DNA of 64,000 nt from Streptomyces colonosanans (GCF_001866645.1 NZ_MLYP01000013.1:1-64000); one strand, 5' to 3'. Shown: positions 35,010 to 45,197, numbered from the stretch's first letter. Translations and numbers: made by a program. Notes: generated from the sequence alone by a model not told the origin.

Positions 35010-35486
35010 TCAGCGGTATCCCGTCACGTCCGCCGGCTTGCCCGCGTCCTGGACCTCGGTGAGATAGCGCCAGGCGTCGGGGCGGCTGCCGTCGCGGTCC
35101 CTGAACCCGTACGCCTGGGCGAGCTGTCCACTGGAGAGGGACGCGCCGTTCCAGCGGGACACCTCGGGGTCGGCGGCCAGCGCGGCGACGGCCCGGGATG
35201 TCAAGGCGCCCCTGTTCGTCGTCGATGCGGTCCACGAGGGCACGTACCTCGGCCGGGACGAGGTGGTCGGTGGGTACGGGGATGCCGTGGCCGCCCGCCG
35301 CGGTCACCAGTTCGGCGGTGTCCTCAATGGTCTCGGGCCGTCGTATTCCGAGCGCCGCTCGCGTGTGCTGCGCCCGGTGGCGTAGACGGTGGCCCCGGCG
35401 GCGCCCAGTTCCACGGCGATCCCCCGTCCCGCGCCCCGTGTCGCCACGGCGACCAGTGCGACCTTGCCTTCCAAGGGTCCCGGCAT
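35010..35486 (-). pseudogene. Short-chain dehydrogenase pseudogene with frameshifts and internal deletion
   Basis: The first 45 codons (MPGPLEGKVALVAVATRGAG and ATVYATGRSTRERRSEY) are a normal SDR start. Similarity then moves to another frame (RPETIEDTAELVTAAGGHG through RALVDRIDDEQGRLDI). It jumps to SRAVAALAADPEVSRWNGAS and PDAWRYLTEVQDAGKPADV in a third frame, up to the stop at 35010. The catalytic Ser-Tyr-Lys centre between these parts is deleted. No functional enzyme can be made. Confidence 0.78.
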
Positions 35487-35585
35487 GTCCGACCTCCGCG
35501 TTCGTTGCTTCCTCGACGTCGAGGATGCTGTCGCGGAAGTCGGACACCTTCTGTCGCCTTTTCGCGGGCGATCAGACGTGCCGGG

Positions 35586-36215
35586 TCAGTGGCCGCGTGC
35601 GATCCACTCGTCGAGGTGGGGTGCCTCGGCGCCGATGGTGGTCGTCTCGCCGTGGCCGGTGCGGACCACCGTCTCGGGCGGGAGGGTCAGCAGCCGGTCG
35701 CGGATCGACTCGATGATCGTCGGGAAGTGGGAGTACGAGCGTCCGGTGGCCCCCGGGCCGCCGCGGAAGAGCGTGTCGCCGGTGAAGACCGTGCCGAGGC
35801 CCGGGTCGTAAAGGCAGACCGCTCCGAGGGCGTGGCCCGGGGTGTGCAGGACGGTCAGGTCGGCGCCGGCCGTCTCGATGACCTGGCCGTCGTCGAGCCA
35901 GTGGTCGGGGAGGCGGTCGGGGTGCGTCATCCTCCACAGCGGCAGGTCGTCGGGGTGGAGCCAGATCGCCGCCCCGGTCCGCTCGGCGAGGGCGGGCGCG
36001 GCGTCGATGTGGTCGTTGTGGGCGTGCGTGCACACGATGGCGCGCAGCCGCCGGTCGCCCACCGCCGCGGCGATCGCGTCCGCGTCGTGGGCGGCGTCGA
36101 TGACGATGGCCTCGTGGTCGTCGCCGACGATCCACACGTTGTTGTCGACGTCCCAGGTGCCGCCGTCGAGGGAGAAGGTGCCGGAGGTGACCAGGAGGTC
36201 GATGCGCGTGGTCAT
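35586..36215 (-). CDS. MBL-fold metallo-hydrolase paired with mycothiol formaldehyde dehydrogenase
   Basis: A 209-residue metallo-beta-lactamase-fold hydrolase of glyoxalase II type. The metal site is THAHNDH (H64, H66, D68, H69), with HTPGHALG, FTGDTLF and TGHGE completing it. ATG at 36215 overlaps the stop of the upstream mscR gene by one base, and GTG at 36218 is also possible. The position directly after mscR suggests hydrolysis of S-formylmycothiol to formate and mycothiol. That role is inferred from the operon. The conservation of this pair in actinomycetes supports it. Confidence 0.85.
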   Translation of the reverse strand: MTTRIDLLVTSGTFSLDGGTWDVDNNVWIVGDDHEAIVIDAAHDADAIAAAVGDRRLRAIVCTHAHNDHIDAAPALAERTGAAIWLHPDDLPLWRMTHPDRLPDHWLDDGQVIETAGADLTVLHTPGHALGAVCLYDPGLGTVFTGDTLFRGGPGATGRSYSHFPTIIESIRDRLLTLPPETVVRTGHGETTTIGAEAPHLDEWIARGH

Positions 36216-37303
36216 CACAGCACCACCACGGACCGCAGCACGTCGCCCTGGTGCATCCGCTCGAAGGCGTTCTCGACCTCGTCGAGGGCGATGGTCTCGG
36301 TGACGAACTTCTGCAGGTCCAGACGGCCCTGGAGGTGCAGGTCGATCAGCATCGGGAAGTCGCGGGAGGGCAGGCAGTCGCCGTACCAGGACGACTTCAG
36401 CGCGCCGCCGCGCCCGAAGACGTCGAGGAGCGGCAGCTCCAGCTTCATCTCGGGGGTGGGCACGCCCACCAGGACGACGGTGCCGGCCAAGTCGCGGGCG
36501 TAGAAGGCCTGCTTGTACGTCTCCGGGCGGCCGACCGCATCGATGACGACATCGGCGCCGAAGCCGCCGGTCAGCTCGCGGATCGCCTCGACGGGGTCAG
36601 TCTCCTTGGAGTTGACCGTGTGCGTCGCGCCCATCTCCCGGGCGGTCTGAAGCTTGCGGTCGTCGAGGTCCACCGCGATGACCTTCGCGGCGCCCGCCAG
36701 GTGGGACCCGGCGATCGCCGCGTCGCCGACACCGCCGCAGCCGATGACCGCGACCGAGTCTCCCCGGCCGACGTTCCCGGTGTTGATGGCGGCGCCGATG
36801 CCCGCCATCACCCCGCAGCCGAGGAGGCCCGCCACCGCCGGGGAGACGGACGGGTCGACCTTGGTGCACTGTCCGGCCGCGACCAGGGTCTTCTCCGCGA
36901 AGGCGCCGATGCCCAGGGCCGGGGAGAGTTCCTGTCCGGTGGCGGCGAGGGTCATCTTCTGCTTGGCGTTGTGCGTGTCGAAGCAGTACCAGGGGCGGCC
37001 GCGCAGACAGGCACGGCACCGACCGCACACCGCACGCCAGTTGAGGATCACGAAGTCACCGGGGGCGACGTCCGTGACGCCCTCGCCGACCGACTCGACG
37101 ATCCCGGCTGCCTCGTGGCCGAGCAGGAACGGGAAGTCGTCGCTGATGCCGCCCTGCTTGTAGTGCAGGTCGGTGTGGCACACCCCGCAGGCCTGAATCT
37201 GCACCACAGCCTCCCCGGGACCCGGATCCGGTACGACGATCGTCTCGACCCGTACCGGCTCGTTCTTGCCAGGGGCGATCACGCCGCGCACTTCCTGCGC
37301 CAT
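36215..37303 (-). CDS. mscR: S-(hydroxymethyl)mycothiol dehydrogenase
   Basis: A 362-residue zinc-dependent medium-chain alcohol dehydrogenase. Catalytic zinc ligands are C42 (CGVCHTD) and H63-E64 (LGHEAAG). The structural zinc is held by C93, C96, C99 and C107. The NAD motif is [12 protein letters not shown], followed by VDLDD. Length and sequence match the mycothiol-dependent formaldehyde dehydrogenases of actinomycetes. It oxidises the adduct of formaldehyde with mycothiol to S-formylmycothiol. ATG at 37303 is preceded by GGAAGG about ten bases away. First gene of a two-gene operon. Confidence 0.9.
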   Translation of the reverse strand: MAQEVRGVIAPGKNEPVRVETIVVPDPGPGEAVVQIQACGVCHTDLHYKQGGISDDFPFLLGHEAAGIVESVGEGVTDVAPGDFVILNWRAVCGRCRACLRGRPWYCFDTHNAKQKMTLAATGQELSPALGIGAFAEKTLVAAGQCTKVDPSVSPAVAGLLGCGVMAGIGAAINTGNVGRGDSVAVIGCGGVGDAAIAGSHLAGAAKVIAVDLDDRKLQTAREMGATHTVNSKETDPVEAIRELTGGFGADVVIDAVGRPETYKQAFYARDLAGTVVLVGVPTPEMKLELPLLDVFGRGGALKSSWYGDCLPSRDFPMLIDLHLQGRLDLQKFVTETIALDEVENAFERMHQGDVLRSVVVL

Positions 37304-37682
37304 GATGCTGCTGCCTTCCGTCGGTGGTGCGGGCGCCTCACGCGCCCGGTGCGGGCCACGGCGGCCCACTCCCATGATCATCGCGCGACCAGGACGTCTT
37401 GTGCACTCCCCCCGCGCCCCGGAAGCGAGATCGGCCGGGTGTGCCGCTCTGCGGACGCCGGTAAGCGCTCGACCCATCACTCCCGAAGCGGCATTTTAAC
37501 CTTTAACAACTGCATGCTGCGCAGGCCGGCGGGCGAACCCCTCCACCTCTCCTCACCGCTGCGCACCGTACGAGCCGAACGCGTCACCTTTGTACGGGAG
37601 TTGACGGCAATCGACCGCGTGCTACACGAACACGCACGGGACATCGGCGGACTCGCCCACCCCATGGGTGCGCCGGCCGTGG
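37304..37682. other. Intergenic region with an AT-rich patch
   Basis: 379 bases upstream of mscR. It includes an AT-rich patch near 37494-37512 (TTTTAACCTTTAAC), rare in this GC-rich window and possibly a promoter element. No gene was recognised. Confidence 0.3.
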
Positions 37683-37786
37683 CCGCCGACCTCAGCAGCC
37701 GCCCATGCAAAACGCTCGGCCGGGAAACCCTGGCCGAGCGCCTCGCTCATGGCCTCAGTGCCGACCGACCGGAAGCCGTCCTGTGA
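37683..37786 (+). pseudogene. Possible 3' remnant of an IS30-type transposase
   Basis: The short frame DLSSRPCKTLGRETLAERLA resembles the C-terminal signature of IS30 transposases (LNxRPRKTLGWxTPAE). Nothing upstream matches the rest of a transposase. The segment is short, so the assignment is tentative. Confidence 0.4.
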
Positions 37787-38024
37787 CAGGCTCGACGATG
37801 TCGGTGGCCTGGTGCAGCTGGCCCGCGATCTGGCCGGACGGCCGCGGCATCTCGTTCTGGTGCTCCGGCGGGATGCCGGTGCGGGACAGCGAGTCGAGCA
37901 GGGTGACCGGGTTCCCCACGTCACGGGCCGCCCCGGCGGGGGCGGCGGCGGCCAGCGGCGCGGCAAGGCCTGTGACACCCACGGCGAGACTGACAGCAGC
38001 GACAATGCGTCGTGTTGAGATCAT
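37755..38024 (-). CDS. Small secreted protein
   Basis: An 89-residue exported protein. Residues 1 to about 33 are a Sec signal peptide (MISTRRIVAAVSLAVGVTGL, cleavage near AAA or AGA). The mature part of about 55 residues contains PVTLLDSLSRTGIPPEHQNE and HQATDIVEPV, with no cysteines. It is not a named family, although similar small secreted proteins occur in streptomycetes. GAGGG precedes the ATG at 38024. Confidence 0.65.
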   Translation of the reverse strand: MISTRRIVAAVSLAVGVTGLAAPLAAAAPAGAARDVGNPVTLLDSLSRTGIPPEHQNEMPRPSGQIAGQLHQATDIVEPVTGRLPVGRH

Positions 38025-38324
38025 GCCCTCAGCAACGCCACCGGGCCGCCTGCAGTCACGGGACCCGCTCCGCGCTCACCCGCGAGGGGCACGGCGCCGG
38101 CCGACTTCCGAGCCGGCCGCGGCAACACGCCCCGACCGCACCTGGGGTTGTGAACTGCTGCGGCTTGCACGCTCGTCCCTGAAGTGGAAATAGGAGTTCT
38201 GGTACCGAATGCGTGACCTGTCCGGGCGGGTGCTCGTTGACTGCGCTGACAGGGGCACGGCAACGCATGAACGCTCAACCGATCCTGTCGCGCCACTCGC
38301 CGCGTCCCGACGCCCGGCCCTACA
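38025..38324. other. Divergent intergenic region before the cox-like operon
   Basis: 300 bases between the small secreted protein and the palindrome before coxS. No gene or repeat was recognised. Confidence 0.3.
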
Positions 38325-38338
38325 GTGACGCACGTCAC
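38325..38338. promoter_or_regulatory. Palindrome upstream of the molybdenum hydroxylase operon
   Basis: A perfect inverted repeat, GTGACG-CA-CGTCAC, lies 42 bases before the first gene of the operon, in the core promoter zone. It is a plausible repressor or activator site. No regulator gene is adjacent, so its owner is unknown. Confidence 0.5.
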
Positions 38339-38380
38339 GTAAACTGACTGCACCCCTCACCTGGCTCTCTGGGAGGGCAC

Positions 38381-38851
38381 ATGACCCGTATTTCGGTGAA
38401 GGTGGACGGCACCACGTACGAGGACGAGGTCGAGCCGCGCCTCCTCCTGGTCCACTATCTGCGGGACCGTCTGGGTCTCACGGGAACCCCCGTCGGCTGC
38501 GACACCTCCAACTGCGGCGCCTGCACAGTCGATCTCGACGGGGAGACCGTCAAGAGCTGCTCGGTGCTCGCCGTCCAGGCCGACGGGAGCGCAGTGACCA
38601 CCATCCAGGGGCTCGCCCAGGGCGGCGAGTGGCATCCGCTGCAGAAGGCGTTCCACGAACGGCACGCGTTGCAGTGCGGCTACTGCACACCCGGCATGAT
38701 CATGGCGGCCCGGGATCTGCTCCGCGAGAACCCCGTCCCGACCCCGGACGAGGTGCGGCACGCTCTGGAGGGCAACCTCTGCCGGTGCACCGGTTACCAG
38801 AACATCGTCCGCGCCGTCCTGGCCGCCTCCGGGCAGGAGGTCGCATCATGA
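38381..38851 (+). CDS. Molybdenum hydroxylase small subunit, two [2Fe-2S] clusters (CoxS-like)
   Basis: A 156-residue iron-sulfur subunit. The N-terminal ferredoxin-like domain binds a plant-type cluster through Cys residues in [12 protein letters not shown] and VKSC. The C-terminal helical domain binds the second cluster through QCGYCTPGM and LCRCTGYQN. It passes electrons from the molybdenum centre to FAD. GGGAGGG precedes the ATG. First gene of a seven-gene operon, overlapping the large-subunit gene by ATGA. Confidence 0.93.
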   Translation: MTRISVKVDGTTYEDEVEPRLLLVHYLRDRLGLTGTPVGCDTSNCGACTVDLDGETVKSCSVLAVQADGSAVTTIQGLAQGGEWHPLQKAFHERHALQCGYCTPGMIMAARDLLRENPVPTPDEVRHALEGNLCRCTGYQNIVRAVLAASGQEVAS

Positions 38852-41208
38852 CCGGGGCCACCGAGCGGGAGGTCGGCCGGGCCCGGCTGCGCAAGGAGGA
38901 CGCCCGGCTCGTCACCGGGCAGACCACCTGGACCGACAACATCCAGGTGACCGGGCTGCTGCACCTCGCGATCCTGCGCAGCCCCATGGCCCATGCCCGC
39001 GTCGACCGGGTCGACGTCTCCCCGGCGCTCGAACGTCCCGGTGTCGTCGCGGCGTTCAGCGGGCGCGACCTCGCCGAGGGGCTGGGGTCGCTCCCGTGCG
39101 CCTGGCCGGTGACCGAGGACATCGTGCTGCCCGACCATCCGCCGCTCGCCGTGGACGAGGTGCGCTACGCGGGGGATCCCGTGGCGGTCGTCGTGGCCCG
39201 CGACCGGTACGCGGCCGCCGACGCACTGGAGGCGATCGAGGTCGACTACACGCCGCTTCCGCCGGTGCTCGACCTGGAGGCCTCGCTCGCCGAGGACGCC
39301 CCGCTGGTCCACGCCGACAAGGGCACCAACCGCTGCTACGTCTGGCCGCTGGCCACCGGAGAGGACTACGCGAGCGTGAAGGAGCGCGCCGACGTCGTCC
39401 TCAAGCGGCGCTATCTGCAACAGCGTCTGATCCCCAACGCGATGGAGCCACGCGCCGTCGTGGTCACCCCGCTGCCCGCCTCCGGCGAGTACACCGTCTA
39501 CTCGGCCACGCAGATCCCGCACATCCTGCGGATCATGCTCGCCATGGTCACCGGTGTCCCCGAGCACAAGCTGCGCGTGATCGCCCCCGACGTGGGCGGC
39601 GGCTTCGGCTCCAAACTCCAGGTGTACGGCGAGGAGGCCATCGCCCTCACCGTGGCGCGCCGCCTGGGACGCCCCGTGAAGTGGACCGAGTCCCGCTCCG
39701 AGGGCTATCTCGCCACCCACCACGGCCGGGGCATGATCCAGGACGTCGAGATCGCGGCGACCCGCGAGGGGAAGTTGCTCGGGCTGAAGGTGGACCTGCT
39801 GGCCGACATGGGCGCGTACCTGATGCTCGTCACCCCCGGCGTCCCGATCCTCGGCGCGTTCATGTACCCGGGGATCTACAAGATGGACGCCTACGATTTC
39901 ACCTGCACCGGCGTGTTCACGACCCGCACGCCGACCGACGCCTACCGGGGCGCGGGGCGCCCGGAGGCGACGTACGCCATCGAACGGATCATGGACGAGC
40001 TGGCCGTAGAACTCGACCTGGATCCCGTGGAGTTGAGGCGTCGCAACTGGATCCGGCACGAGGAGTTCCCCTACCCGTCGGTGGCGGGTCTGACCTACGA
40101 CAGCGGCAACTACGAGGCGGCGACGGACAAGGCGCTCGCGCTGTTCGGGTACGACGACCTGCGCGCCGAGCAGCAGAAACGCAACGAACGCGGCGACACG
40201 GTGCGGCTCGGCATCGGGGTGTCGACGTACACGGAGATGTGCGGGCTCGCCCCGAGCCGTGTCCTGGGCGACCTGCGGTACGGGGCCGGCGGCTGGGAGG
40301 CGGCGAGCATCCGCATGCTGCCCACCGGCAAGGTCGAGGTGGTCACCGGTACCAGCCCGCACGGGCAGGGGCATGTGACGTCCTGGAGCCAGATCGCCGC
40401 CGACGTACTGGGCGTGTCGTTCGACGACGTGGAGGTCGTGCACGGCGACACGAAGGCGGCACCGCAGGGCATGGACACCTACGGGTCGCGGTCGCTGGTC
40501 GTCGGCGGGGCGGCCGTGCACCAGGCCGCGGTGAAGGTGGTGGCCAAGGCCCGGAAGGTCGCTGCGCACCTGCTGGAGGCCAGTGAGGACGACCTGGAGT
40601 TCGCGGGCGGGGTGTTCTCGGTCAAGGGCTCGCCCGAGGCACGCACCACGATCCAGGAGATCGCCCTCGCGACGTTCTCCTCGCACGACCTGCCCGACGG
40701 CATGGAGCCCACCATCAACGCCGAGCACGTCATGGACCCGGAGAACTTCTCCTATCCGCACGGCACCCATCTGTGCGCGGTCGAGGTGGACACGGAGACC
40801 GGGCGGACGACGATCCGGTCGTATGTGTGCGTCGACGACGTCGGCCGGGTCGTCAATCCGCTGATCGTCGAGGGACAGGTGCACGGCGGCATCGCCCAGG
40901 GCATCGCGCAGGCCCTGTACGAGGAGGCGGTGTACGACGACGAGGGCAACCTTGTGTCGGGCACCATGGCCGACTACCTCGTGCCGTCGGCCGTGGACCT
41001 GCCCGACTTCGTGACGGACCGCACCGAGACGCCCGCCACCTCCAACCCGCTGGGCGCCAAGGGCGTCGGCGAGGCCGGGACCATCGCCGCCACGCCGGCG
41101 GTCGTGAACGCGATCGTCGACGCGCTGCGTCCACTGGGCGTCACCGAGGTGGCGATGCCCTGTACACCCGGGCGGGTCTGGCAGGCCCTGAAGGAGGCAT
41201 CGGCATGA
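38848..41208 (+). CDS. Molybdenum hydroxylase large subunit, form II CoxL-like
   Basis: A 786-residue molybdopterin-cytosine-dinucleotide-binding subunit. The active-site loop is AYRGAGR at residues 365-371, the form II signature. Form I CO dehydrogenase has AYxCSFR with the Cu-binding cysteine, absent here. Cofactor motifs such as [15 protein letters not shown] and [10 protein letters not shown] are intact, the last holding the catalytic Glu. The substrate may be a purine, aldehyde or other heterocycle. Oxidation of CO is not supported by the loop. Starts four bases inside the small-subunit stop. Confidence 0.92.
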   Translation: MTGATEREVGRARLRKEDARLVTGQTTWTDNIQVTGLLHLAILRSPMAHARVDRVDVSPALERPGVVAAFSGRDLAEGLGSLPCAWPVTEDIVLPDHPPLAVDEVRYAGDPVAVVVARDRYAAADALEAIEVDYTPLPPVLDLEASLAEDAPLVHADKGTNRCYVWPLATGEDYASVKERADVVLKRRYLQQRLIPNAMEPRAVVVTPLPASGEYTVYSATQIPHILRIMLAMVTGVPEHKLRVIAPDVGGGFGSKLQVYGEEAIALTVARRLGRPVKWTESRSEGYLATHHGRGMIQDVEIAATREGKLLGLKVDLLADMGAYLMLVTPGVPILGAFMYPGIYKMDAYDFTCTGVFTTRTPTDAYRGAGRPEATYAIERIMDELAVELDLDPVELRRRNWIRHEEFPYPSVAGLTYDSGNYEAATDKALALFGYDDLRAEQQKRNERGDTVRLGIGVSTYTEMCGLAPSRVLGDLRYGAGGWEAASIRMLPTGKVEVVTGTSPHGQGHVTSWSQIAADVLGVSFDDVEVVHGDTKAAPQGMDTYGSRSLVVGGAAVHQAAVKVVAKARKVAAHLLEASEDDLEFAGGVFSVKGSPEARTTIQEIALATFSSHDLPDGMEPTINAEHVMDPENFSYPHGTHLCAVEVDTETGRTTIRSYVCVDDVGRVVNPLIVEGQVHGGIAQGIAQALYEEAVYDDEGNLVSGTMADYLVPSAVDLPDFVTDRTETPATSNPLGAKGVGEAGTIAATPAVVNAIVDALRPLGVTEVAMPCTPGRVWQALKEASA

Positions 41209-42062
41209 TTCCCCCGGCATTCGAATACGCGCGACCGACGAGCGTCGACGAAGCGGTGCGGACGCTCGCCGAGGCGGGCGACGAAGCGAAGGTGCTGGCC
41301 GGCGGGCAGAGCCTGCTGCCGCTGCTGCGCCTCAGGCTCGCCTTCCCCGAACTCGTCGTGGACGTCGGCCGGATCCCCGGACTGAGCGGGGTGCGCGAGG
41401 ACGGCGACACCCTGGTGATCGGCGCGCTGACCACGCACCACGACGTCATCCGGGATCCGCTGGTGGGCCGGTACACGGGGCTGCTCGCGGCGGCCACGCG
41501 CACGGTCGCCGACCCGGCCGTACGGCATCGCGGCACCCTCGGGGGCTCGCTCGCACACGCCGATCCGGCCGGTGATCTGCCGGCGGTGGCACTCGCCCTG
41601 GACGCCGAGCTGGTCGCGGTGGGACCGCAGGGGCGGCGGACCATCGCGGCCCGGGAGTTCTTCGTCGACTACCTGCAGACCGCGCTGCGGCCCGACGAAC
41701 TGCTCGTGGAGGTGCGGGTCCCGAAGAGGTACGGCTGGGGCTTCCACTACGAGAAGTTCAACCGGGTCGCCCAGGCCTGGGCAGTGGTCGGCGTGGCGGC
41801 GCTCGTACGGCGCGACAACGGGCACATCGCCGAGGCACGGATCGGGCTGACCAACATGGGCGCGACACCGCTGCGGGCCGCGGCGTCCGAGGCGGCACTC
41901 GCCGGGGCCCCGGCGGCGGCGGACGCCGTCGCCCGGGCCGCCGCGTCGGCGGCCGAGGGCACCCGCCCCTCCTCGGACCCGTCGGGCACGCCCGAGTACC
42001 GCGCCCATCTCGCCCGGGTGCTCACCCGGCGGGCGGTGCTGGCCGCGGCCGGAGGGGAGTGA
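41205..42062 (+). CDS. Molybdenum hydroxylase FAD subunit (CoxM-like)
   Basis: A 285-residue FAD-binding subunit of the PCMH/xanthine dehydrogenase type. FAD-contact motifs are LAGGQSLLPLLRLRLAFPE and TLGGSLAHADPAGDLP. A C-terminal CO-dehydrogenase flavoprotein domain follows. ATG at 41205 overlaps the stop of the large subunit by four bases. It completes the small-large-medium heterotrimer, whose gene order S-L-M is that of many form II enzymes, while form I has M-S-L. Confidence 0.92.
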   Translation: MIPPAFEYARPTSVDEAVRTLAEAGDEAKVLAGGQSLLPLLRLRLAFPELVVDVGRIPGLSGVREDGDTLVIGALTTHHDVIRDPLVGRYTGLLAAATRTVADPAVRHRGTLGGSLAHADPAGDLPAVALALDAELVAVGPQGRRTIAAREFFVDYLQTALRPDELLVEVRVPKRYGWGFHYEKFNRVAQAWAVVGVAALVRRDNGHIAEARIGLTNMGATPLRAAASEAALAGAPAAADAVARAAASAAEGTRPSSDPSGTPEYRAHLARVLTRRAVLAAAGGE

Positions 42063-42066
42063 CGGC

Positions 42067-42942
42067 TTGAAAGGGCCCGAAGAGGTACGGGAACGCCTGG
42101 AGAAGACGGGGTACCTCGTCGACGAAGGGCTGGCCGTCGCCTGCTTCCTGGCGCTCAGGCTGCACCGGCCGGTCTTCTGCGAGGGCGACGCGGGCGTGGG
42201 CAAGACCGCGCTCGCGTCCGCCCTCGCCGAGGCGCTCGGCGCCCCGCTGATCCGGCTGCAGTGCTACGAGGGCATCGACGCCTCCCAGGCCCTGTACGAC
42301 TGGGACTTCCCGCGTCAACTGCTGCATCTGCGGGCGGCGGAGGCGGCCGGGGTCAGGGATCCGGACCGGCTGGAGGGCGAACTGTACGACCGCCGGTTCC
42401 TCATCGCCCGCCCGCTGCTGAAGGCCCTGGAGACACATCCCTGTGTGCTGCTGGTGGACGAGATCGACCGCGCCGACGACGAGTTCGAGGCGTTCCTGCT
42501 GGAGCTGCTGTCGGAGTTCTCGGTCACCATTCCCGAACTGGGCACGCTGCGCGCCGAGGTGCCGCCCATAGTGGTACTGACATCGAACCGCACGCGGGAG
42601 GTGCACGACGCGCTCAAGCGCCGCTGCCTCTACCACTGGTTCGACCATCCCGGCTTCGCGCGGGAACTCGCCATCGTCCGGCGGAGGCTGCCGCAGGTGG
42701 CGGCCCGGCTGACCGAGCAGGTCACCGCCCTGGTGCAGGCGCTGCGCGCCGAGGACCTGGTGAAGCCGCCGGGTGTCGCGGAGACGATCGACTGGGCCCA
42801 GGCGCTGGACGCCCTGGGCGCCACTGAGGTGGACGCGGAGCTGGCGGTGGCCACGCTGGGGTCGGTGCTGAAGTACCGGGAGGACATGGAGCGTGCACGT
42901 GGGCTCGACCTGTCGGCGATCCTCGCGGCGCGCGGGGTGTGA
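42067..42942 (+). CDS. MoxR-type AAA ATPase (CoxD-like)
   Basis: A 291-residue AAA+ protein. Walker A is EGDAGVGKTAL, Walker B is VLLVDEIDRADDE, sensor 1 is VLTSNRTRE and the arginine finger region is LKRRCLYHWFDHPG. In CO dehydrogenase CoxD works with CoxE in inserting the active-site metal and sulfur. TTG at 42067 is the apparent start, following GGAGGGGAG. This places it four bases after the FAD subunit stop. Confidence 0.88.
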   Translation: MKGPEEVRERLEKTGYLVDEGLAVACFLALRLHRPVFCEGDAGVGKTALASALAEALGAPLIRLQCYEGIDASQALYDWDFPRQLLHLRAAEAAGVRDPDRLEGELYDRRFLIARPLLKALETHPCVLLVDEIDRADDEFEAFLLELLSEFSVTIPELGTLRAEVPPIVVLTSNRTREVHDALKRRCLYHWFDHPGFARELAIVRRRLPQVAARLTEQVTALVQALRAEDLVKPPGVAETIDWAQALDALGATEVDAELAVATLGSVLKYREDMERARGLDLSAILAARGV

Positions 42943-42943
42943 C

Positions 42944-44059
42944 ATGGACGTCGACCCGCCCGCCGTGCTCGTCGGGTTCGCCCGCGCCCTGCGCGCGGCG
43001 GGCGTCGACGCCGGACCGGACCGCGTCCAGGTCTTCCTGCGCGCGCTCGACGCGCTGCGGCCCGGGGTCCGCTGCGACGTGTACTGGGCGGGACGGCTCA
43101 CGCTGTGCGCGGGCCTGGACGACCTGGAGCGCTACGAGCGCGTCTTCGCCGCCTACTTCGAGGGCGCCCCGGTCCACGGCAACGGCCGGGTCGTGCCGCC
43201 GCGCCTGCGGGCGGCCGTCCGGGACCTGGGCCCCGCCCCGGGGACGGCCACCCGGGCCGAGAACGCCCTGGCGACTCCCGCACTGGCCAGCCGCACCGAG
43301 GTCCTGCGCCACCGTGACTTCGCCGGGCTGTCCGCGGCCGAGCGGCAGCAACTGCGGCGGCTGCTGACGGCGTTCACGCTGCGCGGCGAGGTACGGCGTA
43401 CGGCGCGGCGCCATCCGGCCCGGCGCGGGAACGTCGATCCGCGGCGCACCGTACGGGAGATGCTGCGACGCGGCGGCGAGCCCGCGCGCCCGCGGCGGCA
43501 CGCCCGCACCGACCGGCCCCGGCGTGTCGTTCTGCTGGTGGACGTCAGCGGCTCCATGTCCCCGTACGCGGACGCGCTGCTGCGCTTCGCGCACGCGGCC
43601 GTGCGCGGCGGCCGGACCGAGGTGTTCACCATCGGCACCCGGCTGACCAGGGTGACCCGCGAGCTGGCGCACCGGGATCCCGAGGCGGCCCTGGCGGCGG
43701 TCGCGGAGGCTGTGCCCGACTGGCGCGGGGGCACCCGGCTCGGCGAACTGCTGCGCGCCTTCCTCGACCGGTGGGGGCAGCGGGGCATGGCGCGCGGCGC
43801 TGTCGTGGTGGTGCTGTCGGACGGCTGGGAGCGCGGCGATCCGGCCCTGCTCGCGGGTCAGATGCGCCGGCTGCACCGGCTTGCGCACCGGGTCGTCTGG
43901 GCCAATCCGCGCAAGGCGCGCCCCGGTTACGCGCCGCTGGCCGCCGGCATGGCGGCGGCGCTGCCGAGTGTGGACGCGTTCGTCGAGGGGCACAGCCTGG
44001 CCGCGCTGGAGCGTCTTGCGGCGGTGGTACGAGGCGAGTCGAGAGGAGCACAGCCGTGA
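42944..44059 (+). CDS. VWA domain protein (CoxE-like)
   Basis: A 371-residue protein. Residues 1 to about 190 are helical and Arg-rich; the C-terminal half is a von Willebrand A domain with the MIDAS motif DVSGSMS, and an LSDGWERGDP strand. It is the partner of MoxR-type ATPases, acting together in cofactor maturation. ATG at 42944 begins immediately after the CoxD-like stop. Another in-frame start at 42893 would overlap CoxD by 50 bases and is less likely. Confidence 0.88.
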   Translation: MDVDPPAVLVGFARALRAAGVDAGPDRVQVFLRALDALRPGVRCDVYWAGRLTLCAGLDDLERYERVFAAYFEGAPVHGNGRVVPPRLRAAVRDLGPAPGTATRAENALATPALASRTEVLRHRDFAGLSAAERQQLRRLLTAFTLRGEVRRTARRHPARRGNVDPRRTVREMLRRGGEPARPRRHARTDRPRRVVLLVDVSGSMSPYADALLRFAHAAVRGGRTEVFTIGTRLTRVTRELAHRDPEAALAAVAEAVPDWRGGTRLGELLRAFLDRWGQRGMARGAVVVVLSDGWERGDPALLAGQMRRLHRLAHRVVWANPRKARPGYAPLAAGMAAALPSVDAFVEGHSLAALERLAAVVRGESRGAQP

Positions 44060-44074
44060 CCGAGGGAGCCCGAG

Positions 44075-45187
44075 ATGCGTGAGATCCTCCCGGCGCTGCG
44101 CCAGTGGTACGCGGCGGGTGCCCCGTTCGGGCTGGCCACCGTCGTCGCGGTCAGCCGCAGCGCGCCGCGCGGTCCGGGGGCGGCGATGGCCGTCGGTCCC
44201 GGTGACGAGGTGGTGGGCAGCGTCTCCGGCGGCTGTGTGGAGGGCGCGGTGTTCGAACTCGCCCAGGAGGTCGTGGAGTCGGGCGAGGCCCGCCTTGCGA
44301 CCTTCGGATACAGCGACGAGGACGCGTTCGCGGTGGGGCTCACCTGCGGGGGCGAGATCACGCTGCTGGTGCGCCGGGTGACGCCCGGGGAGGACGTCTC
44401 GTTCGGAGCGGTGGCCGATTCGGTGGCCGACGGGCGTCCGGTGACCGTGGCGACGGTGATCGACGGTCCCGCGCCCCGCGGGGCCTCGCTCGCCGTGTGG
44501 CCCGAGGAGGTGTCGGGATCGCTCGGCTCCACGGGTCTGGACGTGGCGGTCACCGCCGACGCGCGCGGTGAACTCGCGCTGGGCGCCACCGGGCAGCGGC
44601 ACTACGGCCCGCACGGCGAGCGGCGCGAGGACGTCGTCACCGTGTTCCTGCACTCCTTCGCGCCGCCTCCGCGGATGCTGGTCTTCGGCGCCATCGACTA
44701 CGCGGCGGCGGTCGCCCGGATCGGCGACTTCCTCGGCTACCGGGTCACGGTGTGCGACGCCCGCCCGGTCTTCGCCACCCCGAAACGCTTCCCCGAGGGC
44801 GTGGAGGTGGTGGTGGACTGGCCGCACCGCTATCTACGGGGCACCGTCACCGACGAGCGCACGGTGATCTGCGTACTGACCCACGATCCGAAGTTCGACG
44901 TCCCTCTGCTGGAGGAAGCGCTGCGCCGGCCGGCCGCGTACATCGGGGCGATGGGCAGCCGCCGCACCCACGACGACCGGATGCAGCGGCTGTGCGAGGC
45001 CGGGCTGTCGGAGCCGGAACTCGCCCGGCTGCGCTCGCCGATCGGCCTGGACCTCGGGGCACGGACGCCCGAGGAGGTCGCGGTGTCCGTCGCCGCCGAG
45101 ATCGTGTCGCTGCGGTGGGGCGGCAGCGGGGCTCCGCTGACGGCGACGGCGGGGGCGATCCACCTGTCCGGTCCTGAATCGCTCTGA
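44075..45187 (+). CDS. XdhC family molybdenum cofactor maturation protein
   Basis: A 370-residue protein. The N-terminal XdhC/CoxI domain has SAPRGPGAAMAV and SGGCVEGAV; the C-terminal Rossmann domain has MLVFGAIDYAAAVARI and YIGAMGSRRTHDDR. XdhC binds molybdenum cofactor, helps its sulfuration and hands it to the apoenzyme. GAGGGAG lies upstream of ATG at 44075. It sits in the operon between the CoxE-like and CoxG-like genes. Confidence 0.9.
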   Translation: MREILPALRQWYAAGAPFGLATVVAVSRSAPRGPGAAMAVGPGDEVVGSVSGGCVEGAVFELAQEVVESGEARLATFGYSDEDAFAVGLTCGGEITLLVRRVTPGEDVSFGAVADSVADGRPVTVATVIDGPAPRGASLAVWPEEVSGSLGSTGLDVAVTADARGELALGATGQRHYGPHGERREDVVTVFLHSFAPPPRMLVFGAIDYAAAVARIGDFLGYRVTVCDARPVFATPKRFPEGVEVVVDWPHRYLRGTVTDERTVICVLTHDPKFDVPLLEEALRRPAAYIGAMGSRRTHDDRMQRLCEAGLSEPELARLRSPIGLDLGARTPEEVAVSVAAEIVSLRWGGSGAPLTATAGAIHLSGPESL

Positions 45188-45197
45188 GGAGGAAACA

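Noticed and set aside
38381..41208. Calling the operon a carbon monoxide dehydrogenase
   Set aside because: The active-site loop is AYRGAGR (form II), without the Cu-binding cysteine of true form I enzymes.
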